64,000 bases of DNA from Xanthobacter autotrophicus (GCF_005871085.1 NZ_VAUP01000035.1:310001-374000), one strand, 5' to 3'. Positions 19,592 to 31,063 are shown, counted from the first letter of the stretch. The notes: a model not told the origin generated them from the letters alone. A program made the numbers and translations.

Positions 19592-20662
19592 ATGGCCATC
19601 GACACCCTGCGCCCGTGCGGCGATTACCGCACCAGCTACAAGGCCGACCAGACCATCTTCGCGACCCGCCTCACCATGCTCTTTTGCGTGGCGGGCGTGG
19701 TGCTGGCCTGCTTCGCGCCGTTCTTCTTCTCGCGCTATATCCTGAGCCTGATGATCCAGATCGGCTATCTGGGCATCGCCGCGCTGGGGCTGAACATCCT
19801 CGTCGGCTTCTCCGGGCAGATCTCGGTGGGCCACGCGGTGTTCTTCGGCTTCGGCGGGTTCGCCTCGGCCTTCCTGGCCAACAAGGGCGTGCCGGTGCCG
19901 CTGGCCATCGTGCTGGCGGGGCTGTGGACCACGGCGGTGGGCCTTCTGTTCGGCCTGCCGGCCGCGCGGGTGAAGGGGCTGTACCTCGCCATCGCGACGC
20001 TGGCCGCCCAGTTCATCCTGCAGGATTTCTTCGTGCGGGCGGAATGGTTCACCGGCGGCACCCACGGCGCCATGGCCGCGCCCTTCACCCTGTTCGGCTA
20101 TGACCTCTCCGGCGACGACCGCTATTTCTACGTGGTGCTGTTCTTCGTGGTGGTCATGTATCTTGGGGCCGCCAATCTCATGCGGAGCCGCGACGGGCGG
20201 GCCTTGATCGCGGTGCGCGACCATTATCTCTCCGCCGAGATGATGGGCGTGAACCTCACCAAGTATCGCACCATGGCGTTCGGCATCTCGTCCTTCTATG
20301 CCGGCATCGGCGGCGCGCTTTACGCGCACTATGTGGGCTTCATGTCGGTGGAGGGACTGGATATCCTGTTCTCCATCCAGTTCCTCGGCATGATCATCAT
20401 CGGCGGGCTCGGCTCCATCATGGGCTCGCTCATGGGCACCATCTTCATGGTACTCTTGCCCGAAGCCACCGGCTGGCTCGCCTCGGCGCTGTCGGGTAGC
20501 GTCATCGACCAGGTGCTGCACCTGAAGGACGGCCTCACCTACATGCGCGAGATGCTGATCGGCCTCACCATCATCCTGTTCCTGATCTTCGAGCCGGACG
20601 GCCTCGCCCACCGCTGGCGCCTCATCAAGGCCTACTGGAAGCTCTATCCCTTCTCTTACTGA
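19592..20662 (+). CDS. branched-chain-type ABC transporter permease, LivM-like
   Basis: A 356-residue permease. The family blocks LGLNILVGFSGQISVGHAVF, AIATLAAQFI, and FLGMIIIGGLGSIMGSLMGT are clear, and many membrane helices alternate with short loops. It forms the membrane channel with the LivH-like protein. A fragment resembling the 30.5-kb repeat (20664-20685, tcaagcccgcgtggtgcttg) follows directly after the stop. Confidence 0.92.
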   Translation: MAIDTLRPCGDYRTSYKADQTIFATRLTMLFCVAGVVLACFAPFFFSRYILSLMIQIGYLGIAALGLNILVGFSGQISVGHAVFFGFGGFASAFLANKGVPVPLAIVLAGLWTTAVGLLFGLPAARVKGLYLAIATLAAQFILQDFFVRAEWFTGGTHGAMAAPFTLFGYDLSGDDRYFYVVLFFVVVMYLGAANLMRSRDGRALIAVRDHYLSAEMMGVNLTKYRTMAFGISSFYAGIGGALYAHYVGFMSVEGLDILFSIQFLGMIIIGGLGSIMGSLMGTIFMVLLPEATGWLASALSGSVIDQVLHLKDGLTYMREMLIGLTIILFLIFEPDGLAHRWRLIKAYWKLYPFSY

Positions 20663-20788
20663 TCAAGCCCGCGTGGTGCTTGAACGGCTCAAGGTGCGGA
20701 GGCGTCAGCCCCCCGCATCCTGGTGAAAGACCCTGGCGAGGCCGCACAGAACGGCCCGTCAAAGCAGGAAACCCAAGGAGAGAACAAG

Positions 20789-22069
20789 ATGAAGAAGATC
20801 GCCCTGTCCCTCGTCTCCGCGCTGGCGCTCACGGCCGCCGCGCCGGCACTCGGCCAGTCCATCAACATCGGCCATCTCGCCGATTATTCCGGCGGCACCT
20901 CGGACGTGGGCCAGCCCTACGGGCAGGCCATCCAGGACACCATCGCCTGGATCAACGCCAATGGCGGCGTCAACGGCAAGAAGATCGATTCCGATTTCAA
21001 CGAATATGGCTACCAGGTGCCGCGGGCGCTCGCCGCCTTCAAGAAGTGGGTGGGCACCAACAAGGTGGTGGCCATCCAGGGCTGGGGCACGGCGGACACC
21101 GAGGCCCTCGTGGGCATGGTGACCAAGGAAGAGATTCCCTATTATTCCGGCTCCTACTCCGCCTCCCTCACCGATCCGAAGGGCAAGGTGAACGAGAAGA
21201 GCGAGCGCGCCGCGCCGTTCAACTTCTTCTATGGCCCGTCCTATTCGGATGCCGCCCGCGCCATGGTGAAATGGGCGGCCGACGACTGGAAGGCCAAGGG
21301 CAAGCCGGGCAAGCCCAAGTGGGTGCACATGGGCGCCAACCACCCCTTCCCCAATTCGCCCAAGGCGGCGGCCGAGGCCTATGCCAAGGAGCTGGGCTTC
21401 GAGGTGCTGGACCCCATCACCTTCGCGCTCACGCCGGGTGACTACACCCCCCAGTGCCTGACCCTGAAGCAGTCGGGCGCCAACTACGCCTATCTCGGCA
21501 ACACCGCCGGCTCCAACATCTCGGTGCTGAAGGCCTGCAAGACGGCGGGCGTGGACGTGCAGTTCTTCGGCAACGTCTGGGGCATGGACGAGAACGCGGC
21601 CAAGGCGGCCGGCGAGGCGGCGAACGGCGTCGTGTTCCCGGTGCGCACCGCCATCACCTGGGGCGGCAACGCGCCCGGCATGGCGACGCTGAAGGACATT
21701 TCCAAGATGTCCGATGCCTCCGGCACCGCCTATCGGCCGGTGCATTATCTCGCTGCCGTCTGCACCGCGCTCTACATGAAGGAGGCCATGGAGTGGGCGG
21801 ACAAGAACGGTGGCGTGACCGGCGTGAAGACCCGCGACGGCATGTACCAGAAGAGCGACTGGGTGCCGAAGGGCATGGAGGGGGTTTGCAATCCCTCCAC
21901 CTGGACCGCCACGGACCACCGCCCCACCACCCGCGTCGACCTCTACCGCTCGGTGGTGAACGGCCCCACCGACGCCTCGGTGGCGGACCTGGTGAAGTCC
22001 GGCGTCATCAAGCTGGAGAAGGTCGCCACCATCGACCTGCCCCGCAAGACGGAATTGCAGGGCTGGTGA
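20789..22069 (+). CDS. ABC transporter periplasmic substrate-binding protein, LivK-like
   Basis: A 426-residue periplasmic binding protein. MKKIALSLVSALALTAAAPA is a classic signal peptide, with cleavage expected after AxA or near LG-QS. The mature start SINIGHLADYSGGTSDVG fits periplasmic binding fold I. It defines the import specificity, which is unknown; neighbouring CoA ligases suggest an aromatic or fatty acid rather than an amino acid. The start at 20789 is supported by AAGGAG 8 bp upstream and by the signal peptide. The 126-bp upstream gap may hold extra expression signals. Confidence 0.9.
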   Translation: MKKIALSLVSALALTAAAPALGQSINIGHLADYSGGTSDVGQPYGQAIQDTIAWINANGGVNGKKIDSDFNEYGYQVPRALAAFKKWVGTNKVVAIQGWGTADTEALVGMVTKEEIPYYSGSYSASLTDPKGKVNEKSERAAPFNFFYGPSYSDAARAMVKWAADDWKAKGKPGKPKWVHMGANHPFPNSPKAAAEAYAKELGFEVLDPITFALTPGDYTPQCLTLKQSGANYAYLGNTAGSNISVLKACKTAGVDVQFFGNVWGMDENAAKAAGEAANGVVFPVRTAITWGGNAPGMATLKDISKMSDASGTAYRPVHYLAAVCTALYMKEAMEWADKNGGVTGVKTRDGMYQKSDWVPKGMEGVCNPSTWTATDHRPTTRVDLYRSVVNGPTDASVADLVKSGVIKLEKVATIDLPRKTELQGW

Positions 22070-22113
22070 GGAGAGACGGGCGAAAGGCGCTGCCGCCCGT
22101 TTCCTGAACGAAC

Positions 22114-22221
22114 GTCATCCCCCGGCTTGACCGGGGGATCCACCCTTCCGTTCGGCGGGTGCCGAACATCCGGGGATCGACCCGGCCCTGCCATGGATCC
22201 CCCGGTCAAGCCGGGGGACGA
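22114..22221. repeat. inverted pair of alphaproteobacterial palindromic repeats
   Basis: GTCATCCCCCGGCTTGACC followed by GGGGGATCCA (22114-22142) recurs as the reverse complement at 22193-22221 with one mismatch. Each copy is itself palindromic. This sequence type is a familiar dispersed intergenic palindrome in alphaproteobacteria. The pair, with about 50 bp between copies, occupies most of the 220-bp livK-livF gap and could form a large mRNA hairpin separating expression of the two. Confidence 0.85.
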
Positions 22222-22289
22222 CGCCGGTGTGGCAGGGCGGATCAGGCTCGCACCACCGGGATGCTGGCAAGACATATGAGGCAAACGCC

Positions 22290-23138
<849 letters not shown>

Positions 23139-23163
23139 CGGCTTGAACATGGCTTTCGGCCCC

Positions 23164-23274
23164 GCCGGCTCCGCCCCCTCCCAACACTCCCCCGCAGGCG
23201 GGGGAGGGCTTTTCCCGCTCGCTCCGCTTTTGCCCCCTCTCCCGCTTGCGGGGGAGGGCCGGGGAGGGGGCAAG
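23164..23274. repeat. inverted pair of the GC-rich palindromic repeat
   Basis: ccccctcccaacactccccc then gcaggcgggggaggg, facing ccccctctcccgcttgcggg then gggagggccggggaggggg. This is the same family as at 7223-7373. It fills the 168-bp spacer between livF and the paaK-like gene. Confidence 0.8.
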
Positions 23275-23306
23275 GGCGTCCGGATTCCGGCAATAGAGAC
23301 TGTCAC

Positions 23307-24551
23307 ATGACCGATCCAAACCGCCATTACGACGCCCGCGAGACCCGCGATCCCGAAGCCCGCGAACAGGCGCTGATGGCGGCGCTGTCCGCCCAGGTCG
23401 CCCACGCCAAGGCGAAGGCGCCCTATTTCGCCGCGCTCTTCAAGGATGTGGACCCGCAGGCGGTGACCACCCGCGCGGCACTGGCCAAGCTCCCGGTCAC
23501 CCGCAAGTCGGACCTGCTGGAGATCCAGCCGAAGAGCTACCCCTTCGGCGGGCTGAATGCGACGGCGCCGGGCAAGCTGGCGCGCATCTTCATGTCGCCG
23601 GGTCCGATCTATGACGCGGAAGGCCACGGCGCCGACTTCTGGCGCTTCGCGCGCGGCCTGTTCGCGGCCGGCTTCCGGGCCGGCGACATCGTCCATAATT
23701 GCTTTTCCTATCACCTCACTCCCGCCGGCTCGATGGTCGAGAGCGGCGCCCATGCGCTGGGCTGCGCCGTGATGCCGGCGGGGGTCGGCCAGACCGACCT
23801 GCAATTGCGCGCCATTGCCGACATCCGCCCCCAGGGCTATGGCGGCACGCCGTCCTTCCTGAAGATCCTGGTGGACAAGGCGCGCGAGACCGGCACCGAC
23901 ATTTCCTCGCTCAAGAAGGCGCTGGTGTCGGGGGAGGCCTTCCTGCCGCCCCATCGCGCCGAGCTGAAGGCTGCCGGTATCACAGCCCGCCAGTGCTACG
24001 GCACGGCGGACCTCGGCCTCGTGGCCTACGAGAGCGAGGCGGAAGAGGGCATGATCGTGGACGAAGGGTGCCTGGTGGAAATCCTGCGCCCTGGCACCGG
24101 CGATCCGGTGGAGGCGGTGGGCGAGGTGGGCGAGGTGGTCGTCACCCTGTTCGAGCCCGACTATCCGCTGGTGCGTTTCGCCACCGGTGATCTTTCGGCG
24201 GTGTTGCCGGGTCTCAGCCCCTGCGGGCGCACCAACATCCGCCTCAAGGGCTGGATGGGGCGCGCTGATCAGGTGACCAAGATCCGCGGCATGTTCGTGC
24301 ACCCGGTGCAGGTGAGCGCGGCGGTGAAGAAGCATCCGGCGGTGGCGAAGGCGCGCCTCGTAGTGGACCGCATCGGCGGTCACGACGACATGCTGCTTGA
24401 AGTGGAAGTCGCCGATGTCGGTGAACTTTCCGAAGCCGCCCTGCTGGACGACCTGCGCGCCACCACCAAGCTGCGCGGCCGCGTGGCCCTGCTGGCGCCG
24501 GGCACCCTGCCGGCCGACGCCAAGACCATCGAGGACCGCCGGCCGGTGTGA
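23307..24551 (+). CDS. phenylacetate-CoA ligase (PaaK)-like protein with a non-canonical phosphate loop
   Basis: A 414-residue ANL protein closest in layout to PaaK. The A7/hinge block VRFATGDLSAVLPG and GRADQVTKIRGMFVHPVQV are preserved, and the C-terminal lid domain is complete. A5 is YGTADLG. The phosphate loop, TSSGTTG in classical PaaK, reads IFMSPGPIYDAEG. Either a divergent active family or a protein with a different reaction is possible. It ends the importer operon, 17 bp from convergent thiE. Its acid substrate is unknown; aromatic acids are a reasonable guess. Confidence 0.82.
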   Translation: MTDPNRHYDARETRDPEAREQALMAALSAQVAHAKAKAPYFAALFKDVDPQAVTTRAALAKLPVTRKSDLLEIQPKSYPFGGLNATAPGKLARIFMSPGPIYDAEGHGADFWRFARGLFAAGFRAGDIVHNCFSYHLTPAGSMVESGAHALGCAVMPAGVGQTDLQLRAIADIRPQGYGGTPSFLKILVDKARETGTDISSLKKALVSGEAFLPPHRAELKAAGITARQCYGTADLGLVAYESEAEEGMIVDEGCLVEILRPGTGDPVEAVGEVGEVVVTLFEPDYPLVRFATGDLSAVLPGLSPCGRTNIRLKGWMGRADQVTKIRGMFVHPVQVSAAVKKHPAVAKARLVVDRIGGHDDMLLEVEVADVGELSEAALLDDLRATTKLRGRVALLAPGTLPADAKTIEDRRPV

Positions 24552-24567
24552 GGATTCAAAGGGTCTC

Positions 24568-25203
24568 TCAGCGCGCGGCGATAACAGCCGCTTTCAGCGT
24601 CCGGGCGGCCTGTTCGGGATCGCTCGCGGCGCAGATGGCGGAGACCACCGCCACCCCGTCCGCACCGGCGCGGATCACGTCGGCCACGTCTGCCGTTGCA
24701 AGGCCGCCGATGCCGACGAGGGGCAGGCGCGTCAGCGCCCGGATGGCCGCGACACCCGCCGCGCCGATGGCGCCGCCGGCGTCGGCCTTGGTGCCGGTGG
24801 CATTCACCGGACCGACGCCGAGATAGTCCACGCCGCCAAGGTCCGAGGCGGCATATTCGGCCGGGTTGCCCACCGACAGGCCGAGGATGCGCTCCGGCCC
24901 CAGCACGGTGCGGGCGTCGGCGGGAGTCATGTCGTCCTGGCCCAGGTGCACCCCGTCCGCATCCGCCGCCACCGCCACGTCCACCCGGTCATTGATGATG
25001 AGCGGGATGCCGAGCGGTGCAAGCAGCGCCTTCAGCGCGCGGGCCTGCTCCACCAGCGCCCGGCCGTGGGCGTCGGGATCGCGCAGCTGGACGATGGTGG
25101 CGCCGCCCTTCACCGCCGCGTCTACCGTCGCCAGCAGGCCGCGCGCCGCAACGAGGCGCGGATCGGTGACGAGATAGAGGGTGAGGTCGAAGGGCTGGGG
25201 CAT
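24568..25203 (-). CDS. thiE: thiamine-phosphate synthase
   Basis: ThiE joins the thiazole and pyrimidine phosphates to give thiamine phosphate. The 211 residues form a TIM barrel with LYLVTDPRL at the N-terminus, IVQLRDP, LIINDRVDVAVAADADGVHL, GQDDM and DYLGVGPVNATGTK, all family blocks. The start at 25203 follows AAGGA at 7 bp. No TPP riboswitch was seen upstream, where glcF ends 44 bp away. Confidence 0.93.
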   Translation of the reverse strand: MPQPFDLTLYLVTDPRLVAARGLLATVDAAVKGGATIVQLRDPDAHGRALVEQARALKALLAPLGIPLIINDRVDVAVAADADGVHLGQDDMTPADARTVLGPERILGLSVGNPAEYAASDLGGVDYLGVGPVNATGTKADAGGAIGAAGVAAIRALTRLPLVGIGGLATADVADVIRAGADGVAVVSAICAASDPEQAARTLKAAVIAAR

Positions 25204-25247
25204 CTTGGGTCCTTCTCGGGGGGAGCCATTGGTATCACGCCGCGGGT

Positions 25248-26567
<1,320 letters not shown>

Positions 26568-26625
26568 GGTCGCTCAGCCGTGAAAAGGAGGCAGGGAACG
26601 GGAAGGACGGGGACGGCGCGCCATC

Positions 26626-27849
26626 TCACATCCCCGCATGCATGCGGCCGGGGTTCAGCACCAGGCCGGGGTCGAAGCTTTCCTTGACCCTTTTGGTGAG
26701 GGCCGCCAACGCCGTGTCGAGGGGCTGGAACACGGGTGTGCGGGCGCGCTCGGCGGCGGTGGCGCGGATCAGCGTCGCGTGGCCGCCGTGGGGGGCAAGC
26801 GCCGCGCGCACGGCATCCCCATGGGCGCTTTCGCCGGGCAGGCACAGCCAGATAAGGCCGCCGGCCCAGTCGCAAAAAGCCTCGCCGCCAAGATCCGCCG
26901 CAAGGCGCGCGGCCAAAGCCGGCCCGGCCATGGGCTCGGTGGAAATGCGCCACACCGCCCGCTCGCCGAGGCCGCAGAAGGGGGCCACATCGCGCACGCC
27001 CAGCCACAGGGCGCGGGAGGCGTCGGTTTCCAGCACATCCGCCGCGCCGAAGGGTGCGAGCACGGCACGCAGCATGGTCCGCCGCGCGCTTACCGAAGGC
27101 GCGACGCCCTCAAGGCGCAGCGCCACCACGGCGGGCGATCCCGACAGCCCCGGCAGGCGTCCCGCCACGCCCTCGGGCAGGAAGGCGGCACCGGACACCT
27201 CGCAGGACGAGCCCATGGCGGCGGACAGCGCGGCCGCCGCCGCCTCGGGGGAGGCGACCTTGGCCACCAACGTTTCTTCCATGGGTGGGCGGGGCAGCAC
27301 CTTCAGGGTGATCTCGGTGGCGACGCAGAGCGTGCCGAAGGCGCCGGCCATGAGGCGCGGCAGGTCGTAGCCGGTGACGTTCTTCACCACCCGGCCGCCG
27401 GACTTGAACGGCTCGCCGCGCCCGGACACCGCCTTGATGCCGAGGGCATGGTCGCGCACCGCGCCATGGCTGATGCGGCGGGGACCGGAAAGATTGACCG
27501 CGAACAAGCCTCCGAGGGTTCCAGAGGTCGTGCCGGCCCCGGCCGCGCTGCCGAGGAGGGGGGCGGGGTCCATGGGCTCGAAGGCGAGCATCTGGCCGCT
27601 CGCCGCCAGCATGTCCTCGATGTCCGCGCGCGGGGTGGCGGCGCGGGCGGAGAGCACCAGCTCCTCCGGCTCGTAGAGGGTGACGCCGGTGAGAGCGGAC
27701 AGATCGAGGGTGAGGTCGGTCTGGCTCGGGCGGCCCACGGCGCGCTTGGAGCCGTGGCCGCGGATCTCAAGCGTCTTGCCGGCGGAAAGCGCGGTGCGGA
27801 CCGCGTCCGCGACCTCCGCTTCGTCGCGCGCTGCGATGATGTCGCTCAT
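26626..27849 (-). CDS. glcE: glycolate oxidase FAD-binding subunit GlcE
   Basis: A 407-residue flavoprotein of the FAD-linked oxidase family. LEIRGHGSKRAVGRP and the following LSALTGVTLYEPEELVLSAR match the N-terminal FAD domain. GGLFAVNLSGPRRISHGAVR and FKSGGRVVKNVTGYDLPRLM are GlcE hallmarks. It sits between glcD (30 bp upstream) and glcF (58 bp downstream). Confidence 0.92.
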   Translation of the reverse strand: MSDIIAARDEAEVADAVRTALSAGKTLEIRGHGSKRAVGRPSQTDLTLDLSALTGVTLYEPEELVLSARAATPRADIEDMLAASGQMLAFEPMDPAPLLGSAAGAGTTSGTLGGLFAVNLSGPRRISHGAVRDHALGIKAVSGRGEPFKSGGRVVKNVTGYDLPRLMAGAFGTLCVATEITLKVLPRPPMEETLVAKVASPEAAAAALSAAMGSSCEVSGAAFLPEGVAGRLPGLSGSPAVVALRLEGVAPSVSARRTMLRAVLAPFGAADVLETDASRALWLGVRDVAPFCGLGERAVWRISTEPMAGPALAARLAADLGGEAFCDWAGGLIWLCLPGESAHGDAVRAALAPHGGHATLIRATAAERARTPVFQPLDTALAALTKRVKESFDPGLVLNPGRMHAGM

Positions 27850-27879
27850 CGGATGGCCTTAGGCTGTTGGGCGCGCGCC

Positions 27880-29388
27880 TTAGAAGCGCGGCAGGTCCGG
27901 GAAGGGCAGGGCGCCGCCGCTCACATGCATGCGGCCGAATTCGGCGCAGCGGTGGAGGGTGGGGAACACCTTGCCGGGATTGAGCAGGCTCTTGTCGTCG
28001 AACGCGCATTTCATGCGCTGCTGCTGGGCGAGGTCGACCTCGTTGAACATGGTGTCCATGAGGTCGCGCTTCTCCACCCCCACCCCGTGCTCGCCGGTGA
28101 GCACGCCGCCCACCTCCACGCACAGGCGCAGGATGTCGGCGCCGAAGCTCTCGGCCGCGTGCAGCTCGCCCGGCGCGTTCGCGTCATAGAGGATGAGCGG
28201 GTGCAGATTGCCGTCGCCGGCATGGAACACGTTGGCGCAGCGCAGGCCGTATTTGGCGCCCAGCTCGCGCATGCGGGCGAGGACGAAGGGTAGTTGCCGG
28301 CGCGGGATGGTGCCGTCCATGCACAGATAGTCGGGTGACAGGCGCCCCACCGCCGGGAAGGCGGCCTTGCGCCCGGCCCAGAAGCCGAGCCGCTCGGCCT
28401 CGCTGGTGGAAACCCGCAGGGTGACCGAATTGCAGGCCTGCGCGATCCGCGTCACCTCTTCCAAGAGATGCGCGCACTCCGCCTCCGGCCCATCCAGCTC
28501 GACGATGAGCAGGGCTTCCACGTCGAGGGGATAGCCCACGTTCACGAAGGCCTCGGCGGCGGCGATGGCGTCCTTGTCCATCATCTCGATGCCGGCCGGG
28601 ATGATGCCGGCAGCGATGATCCGGGCGACGCATTCGCCGGCGTCTTCCGAGGTGGGGAAGCCCACCAGAACGGCGCGGGCGGTGTCCGGCTTCTTGAGCA
28701 GGCGCACGGTGACCTCGGTCACCACGCCCAGCAGCCCCTCCGAGCCGATGACCACGGACAAGAGGTCGAGCCCGCCGGCGTCCAGATGCTTGCCGCCGAG
28801 GCGCACGATCTCGCCGGTGATGAGCACCAGTTCGGCGCCGAGCACATTGTTGGTGGTGAGTCCGTATTTCAGGCAGTGCACGCCGCCGGAATTCTCCGCC
28901 ACATTGCCGCCGATGGTGCAGGCGATCTGGGAGGAGGGGTCGGGCGCGTAATAGAAGCCGAGATGGTCCACCGCCTTGGAGATGCCGAGGTTGGTCACCC
29001 CCGGCTGCACCACGGCGCAGCGGTTGGGGGTGTCGATCTCCAGGATCTTGTTGAACTTGCCAAGGCCCAGCAGCACCGCATCTTCCAGCGGCAGCGCGCC
29101 GCCGGAGAGCGAGGTGCCGGCGCCGCGGGGCACCACCCGGATCTCGTTGTCGTGGCAATATTTCAGCACCGCCGCCACCTGCGCCGTGGTGGACGGCAGC
29201 ACCACCACCAAAGGCAGCTGCTTGTAGGCGGTGAGCGCGTCCGATTCGTAAGGGCGCATCTCCCGCTCATGGGCGATGACGCCCTCGCCGGGGACGATGG
29301 CCTTGAGGTCGGCGATGATGTCACTGCGGCGGGCAAGCACCCGCGCGTCTGCGTCCGGCATCCTGAGGCCCGGAGCTGTTCCCGTCAT
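27880..29388 (-). CDS. glcD: glycolate oxidase catalytic subunit GlcD
   Basis: GlcD oxidises glycolate to glyoxylate using FAD. The 502 residues show the FAD-binding blocks VVPRGAGTSLSGGALP and ACTIGGNVAENSGGVHCLKY, and the C-terminal FAD-oxidase block TGEHGVGVEKRDLM. With glcE and glcF it makes the three-subunit membrane-linked dehydrogenase. In an organism that fixes CO2 it would recycle photorespiratory glycolate; autotrophy itself is not shown in this window. Confidence 0.93.
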   Translation of the reverse strand: MTGTAPGLRMPDADARVLARRSDIIADLKAIVPGEGVIAHEREMRPYESDALTAYKQLPLVVVLPSTTAQVAAVLKYCHDNEIRVVPRGAGTSLSGGALPLEDAVLLGLGKFNKILEIDTPNRCAVVQPGVTNLGISKAVDHLGFYYAPDPSSQIACTIGGNVAENSGGVHCLKYGLTTNNVLGAELVLITGEIVRLGGKHLDAGGLDLLSVVIGSEGLLGVVTEVTVRLLKKPDTARAVLVGFPTSEDAGECVARIIAAGIIPAGIEMMDKDAIAAAEAFVNVGYPLDVEALLIVELDGPEAECAHLLEEVTRIAQACNSVTLRVSTSEAERLGFWAGRKAAFPAVGRLSPDYLCMDGTIPRRQLPFVLARMRELGAKYGLRCANVFHAGDGNLHPLILYDANAPGELHAAESFGADILRLCVEVGGVLTGEHGVGVEKRDLMDTMFNEVDLAQQQRMKCAFDDKSLLNPGKVFPTLHRCAEFGRMHVSGGALPFPDLPRF

Positions 29389-29537
29389 GTGGCGGTCCTC
29401 TTTGAGCCCGTTCTCTTTACGGGGAACTATAATCGGTTCACCGGGAAAAAACGTCGCAGATTGTTTCCGTGGCGGATAAAGTCGTCGTCGCGATCCAAAA
29501 CAATCGGTCCCTCAGGCGGACGGAGGCGGGCCGGCGC

Positions 29538-30473
29538 ATGATCGGCAATCTGGGTGATCTGGAAATCTTCGCGCGCATCGTGACCGCGGGCAGCCTGTCG
29601 GCGGCCGGGCGGGAGATGGGCCTGTCCCCGCCGGTGGTGTCCAAAAGGGTGCAGCGGCTGGAGGAGCGGCTCGGCGCGCGACTGTTCCAGCGCACCACCC
29701 GCAAGGTGACCCTCACCGAGGCCGGGCAGGGCTTCTACGACCGCGTGGTGGCAATCCTTGCCTCCATCGAAGAGGCGGAGAGCCAGCTTGCCCGCAAGTC
29801 GTCCGAGGCGCGGGGGCTCTTGCGGGTCTCGGCGCCCACCTCGTTCGGGCGGTTGCATATCGCGCCCCATCTGCGCCCGCTGCTCGACGCCAATCCGGAT
29901 CTTACCATCGACCTCGAACTGTCGGATTCCTTCGTGGACATCGTGGGCGAGGGCTTCGACGTGGCGGTGCGCATCGCCGATCTCGACGATTCGAGCCTGG
30001 TCGCCCGCCGCCTCGCCTCGGTCCACCGGGTGCTGTGCGCGACGCCGGACTATCTGGCGCGGGTCGGGGAGCCCCGGCACATTTCCGAACTCTCCGGCCA
30101 CGTGCTGCTTGCCACCCACGGGCAGGACCCGTGGCGGCTGGAGGGACCGGACGGGCCGGTGACGCTGCGGGTGCATTCCCAATTGCGTACCAATTCCAAC
30201 GAGGTGGTGCGCGAGGCGGTGCTGGCCTCGGTGGGCATCGCCCTGCGCTCCACCTGGGACGTGGGGCCGGAATTGCGCTCGGGCGCGCTCAAGGTGGTGC
30301 TGCCGCGCTGGCGGGCCTCCCACCGGGTAGGGCTGTTCGCGGTCTATCCCTCGCGGCGCTTCCTGCCGCAGAAGGTGCGGGTGTTCATCGACCACCTCGC
30401 CGCGCTCTACGGCCAGGTGCCGCCCTGGGACGAGGGCCTCGACCAGCTTCTGGAGCAGCAGCAGGCGGCTTAA
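29538..30473 (+). CDS. LysR-family regulator, CrgA/DmlR-like
   Basis: The N-terminal helix-turn-helix is clear (LEIFARIVTAGSLSAAGREM, then VVSKRVQRLEERLGARLFQR), followed by a two-lobed effector domain. I chose ATG 29538 (311 residues), just before the LysR core, with GGAGG upstream. A GTG at 29469 would add 23 residues unrelated to the family. It is divergent from glcD, so it probably controls glcDEF. The 149-bp intergenic region contains tataat at about 29427 and AT-rich stretches suitable for LysR sites. Confidence 0.88.
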   Translation: MIGNLGDLEIFARIVTAGSLSAAGREMGLSPPVVSKRVQRLEERLGARLFQRTTRKVTLTEAGQGFYDRVVAILASIEEAESQLARKSSEARGLLRVSAPTSFGRLHIAPHLRPLLDANPDLTIDLELSDSFVDIVGEGFDVAVRIADLDDSSLVARRLASVHRVLCATPDYLARVGEPRHISELSGHVLLATHGQDPWRLEGPDGPVTLRVHSQLRTNSNEVVREAVLASVGIALRSTWDVGPELRSGALKVVLPRWRASHRVGLFAVYPSRRFLPQKVRVFIDHLAALYGQVPPWDEGLDQLLEQQQAA

Positions 30474-30477
30474 TACC

Positions 30478-30537
30478 ATCGGCCTCGGTCTTCGACCGAT
30501 GCCGAGTGGGTACGGCTCAAGTGCCGCGCGGGCTTGG
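30478..30537 (+). repeat. 60-bp repeat, left copy, with hairpin just after the lysR stop
   Basis: Begins 4 nt after the lysR stop codon. Aligns with the reverse complement of 31084-31142 at 47 of 60 columns with one gap. The first part folds as a hairpin: ggcctcggtcttcgaccgat then gcc, with a cTTCg loop. The inner end is gcgcgggcttgg in both copies. Confidence 0.75.
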
Positions 30538-30572
30538 CCAATGCCCCTTGAGGCAAGCTCAAGGGGCATTGG
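30538..30572. repeat. perfect 15-bp inverted repeat with 5-nt loop
   Basis: CCAATGCCCCTTGAG, loop gcaag, then CTCAAGGGGCATTGG. The arms are an exact match. It follows directly on the left 60-bp repeat. No T-run follows on either strand, so it is not a typical intrinsic terminator. It lies about 100 bp upstream of the NifX-like start and could be an RNA hairpin or protein-binding site. Confidence 0.8.
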
Positions 30573-30670
30573 CGTGGGGCGGGCAGCACGTCCCCTTCCG
30601 CATTCCTCCGGAATGTCGCCGCTTGGTCCTCCATGGTACCCGGATCGCTTCACGCGAGGCGGTGACAGCC

Positions 30671-31063
30671 ATGAAGATTGCGATTCCCACCGGGGACTGG
30701 GCCAGCGTCGCCGGCCATGCGGGCAAGGCGCGGCGCTGGTTCATCTATGATCTGGAAGGTGTTGCCGCCGGCGATGCCCTGCCGGCGCCGGCGCGGGTGG
30801 AACTTGGCAAGGAGGAAGTCCTCCACCATTTCACCGACGATCGCCCACACCCCCTCGACGGGGTGGCCCTGGTGGTGGCCGGCAGCGCGGGCGATGGCTT
30901 CCTGCGTCACATGAAGAAGCGGGGCACGGACGTGCTGCTCACCGGAGAGAGCGATCCGGCCACCGCGCTGGCGAAGATCCTCGCCGGCGAGGCGCTGCCT
31001 GACCAGCGCTTCGACGTGACGACCACCCTGTGCAAGGTGCGCGACCTGTTCTCGCGGCACTGA
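30671..31063 (+). CDS. NifX/NifB-superfamily (dinitrogenase iron-molybdenum cofactor domain) small protein
   Basis: A 130-residue protein beginning MKIAIPTGDWASVAGHAGKA. It has the order and size of the stand-alone fold shared by NifX, NafY and the NifB C-terminus. These bind iron-molybdenum cofactor or related iron-sulfur clusters. No nif gene lies nearby, so a nitrogenase role is not supported by context, and many such orphans have no known job. The start at 30671 is the conserved MKIA. The gene lies between two inverted 60-bp repeats. Confidence 0.75.
   Translation: MKIAIPTGDWASVAGHAGKARRWFIYDLEGVAAGDALPAPARVELGKEEVLHHFTDDRPHPLDGVALVVAGSAGDGFLRHMKKRGTDVLLTGESDPATALAKILAGEALPDQRFDVTTTLCKVRDLFSRH

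Noticed and set aside
25204-25247. Possible TPP riboswitch before thiE
   Set aside because: The gap to glcF is only 44 bp, and no riboswitch core sequence is present.
30553-30572. Hairpin as an intrinsic terminator for lysR
   Set aside because: The stem is perfect but no T-run follows on either strand.
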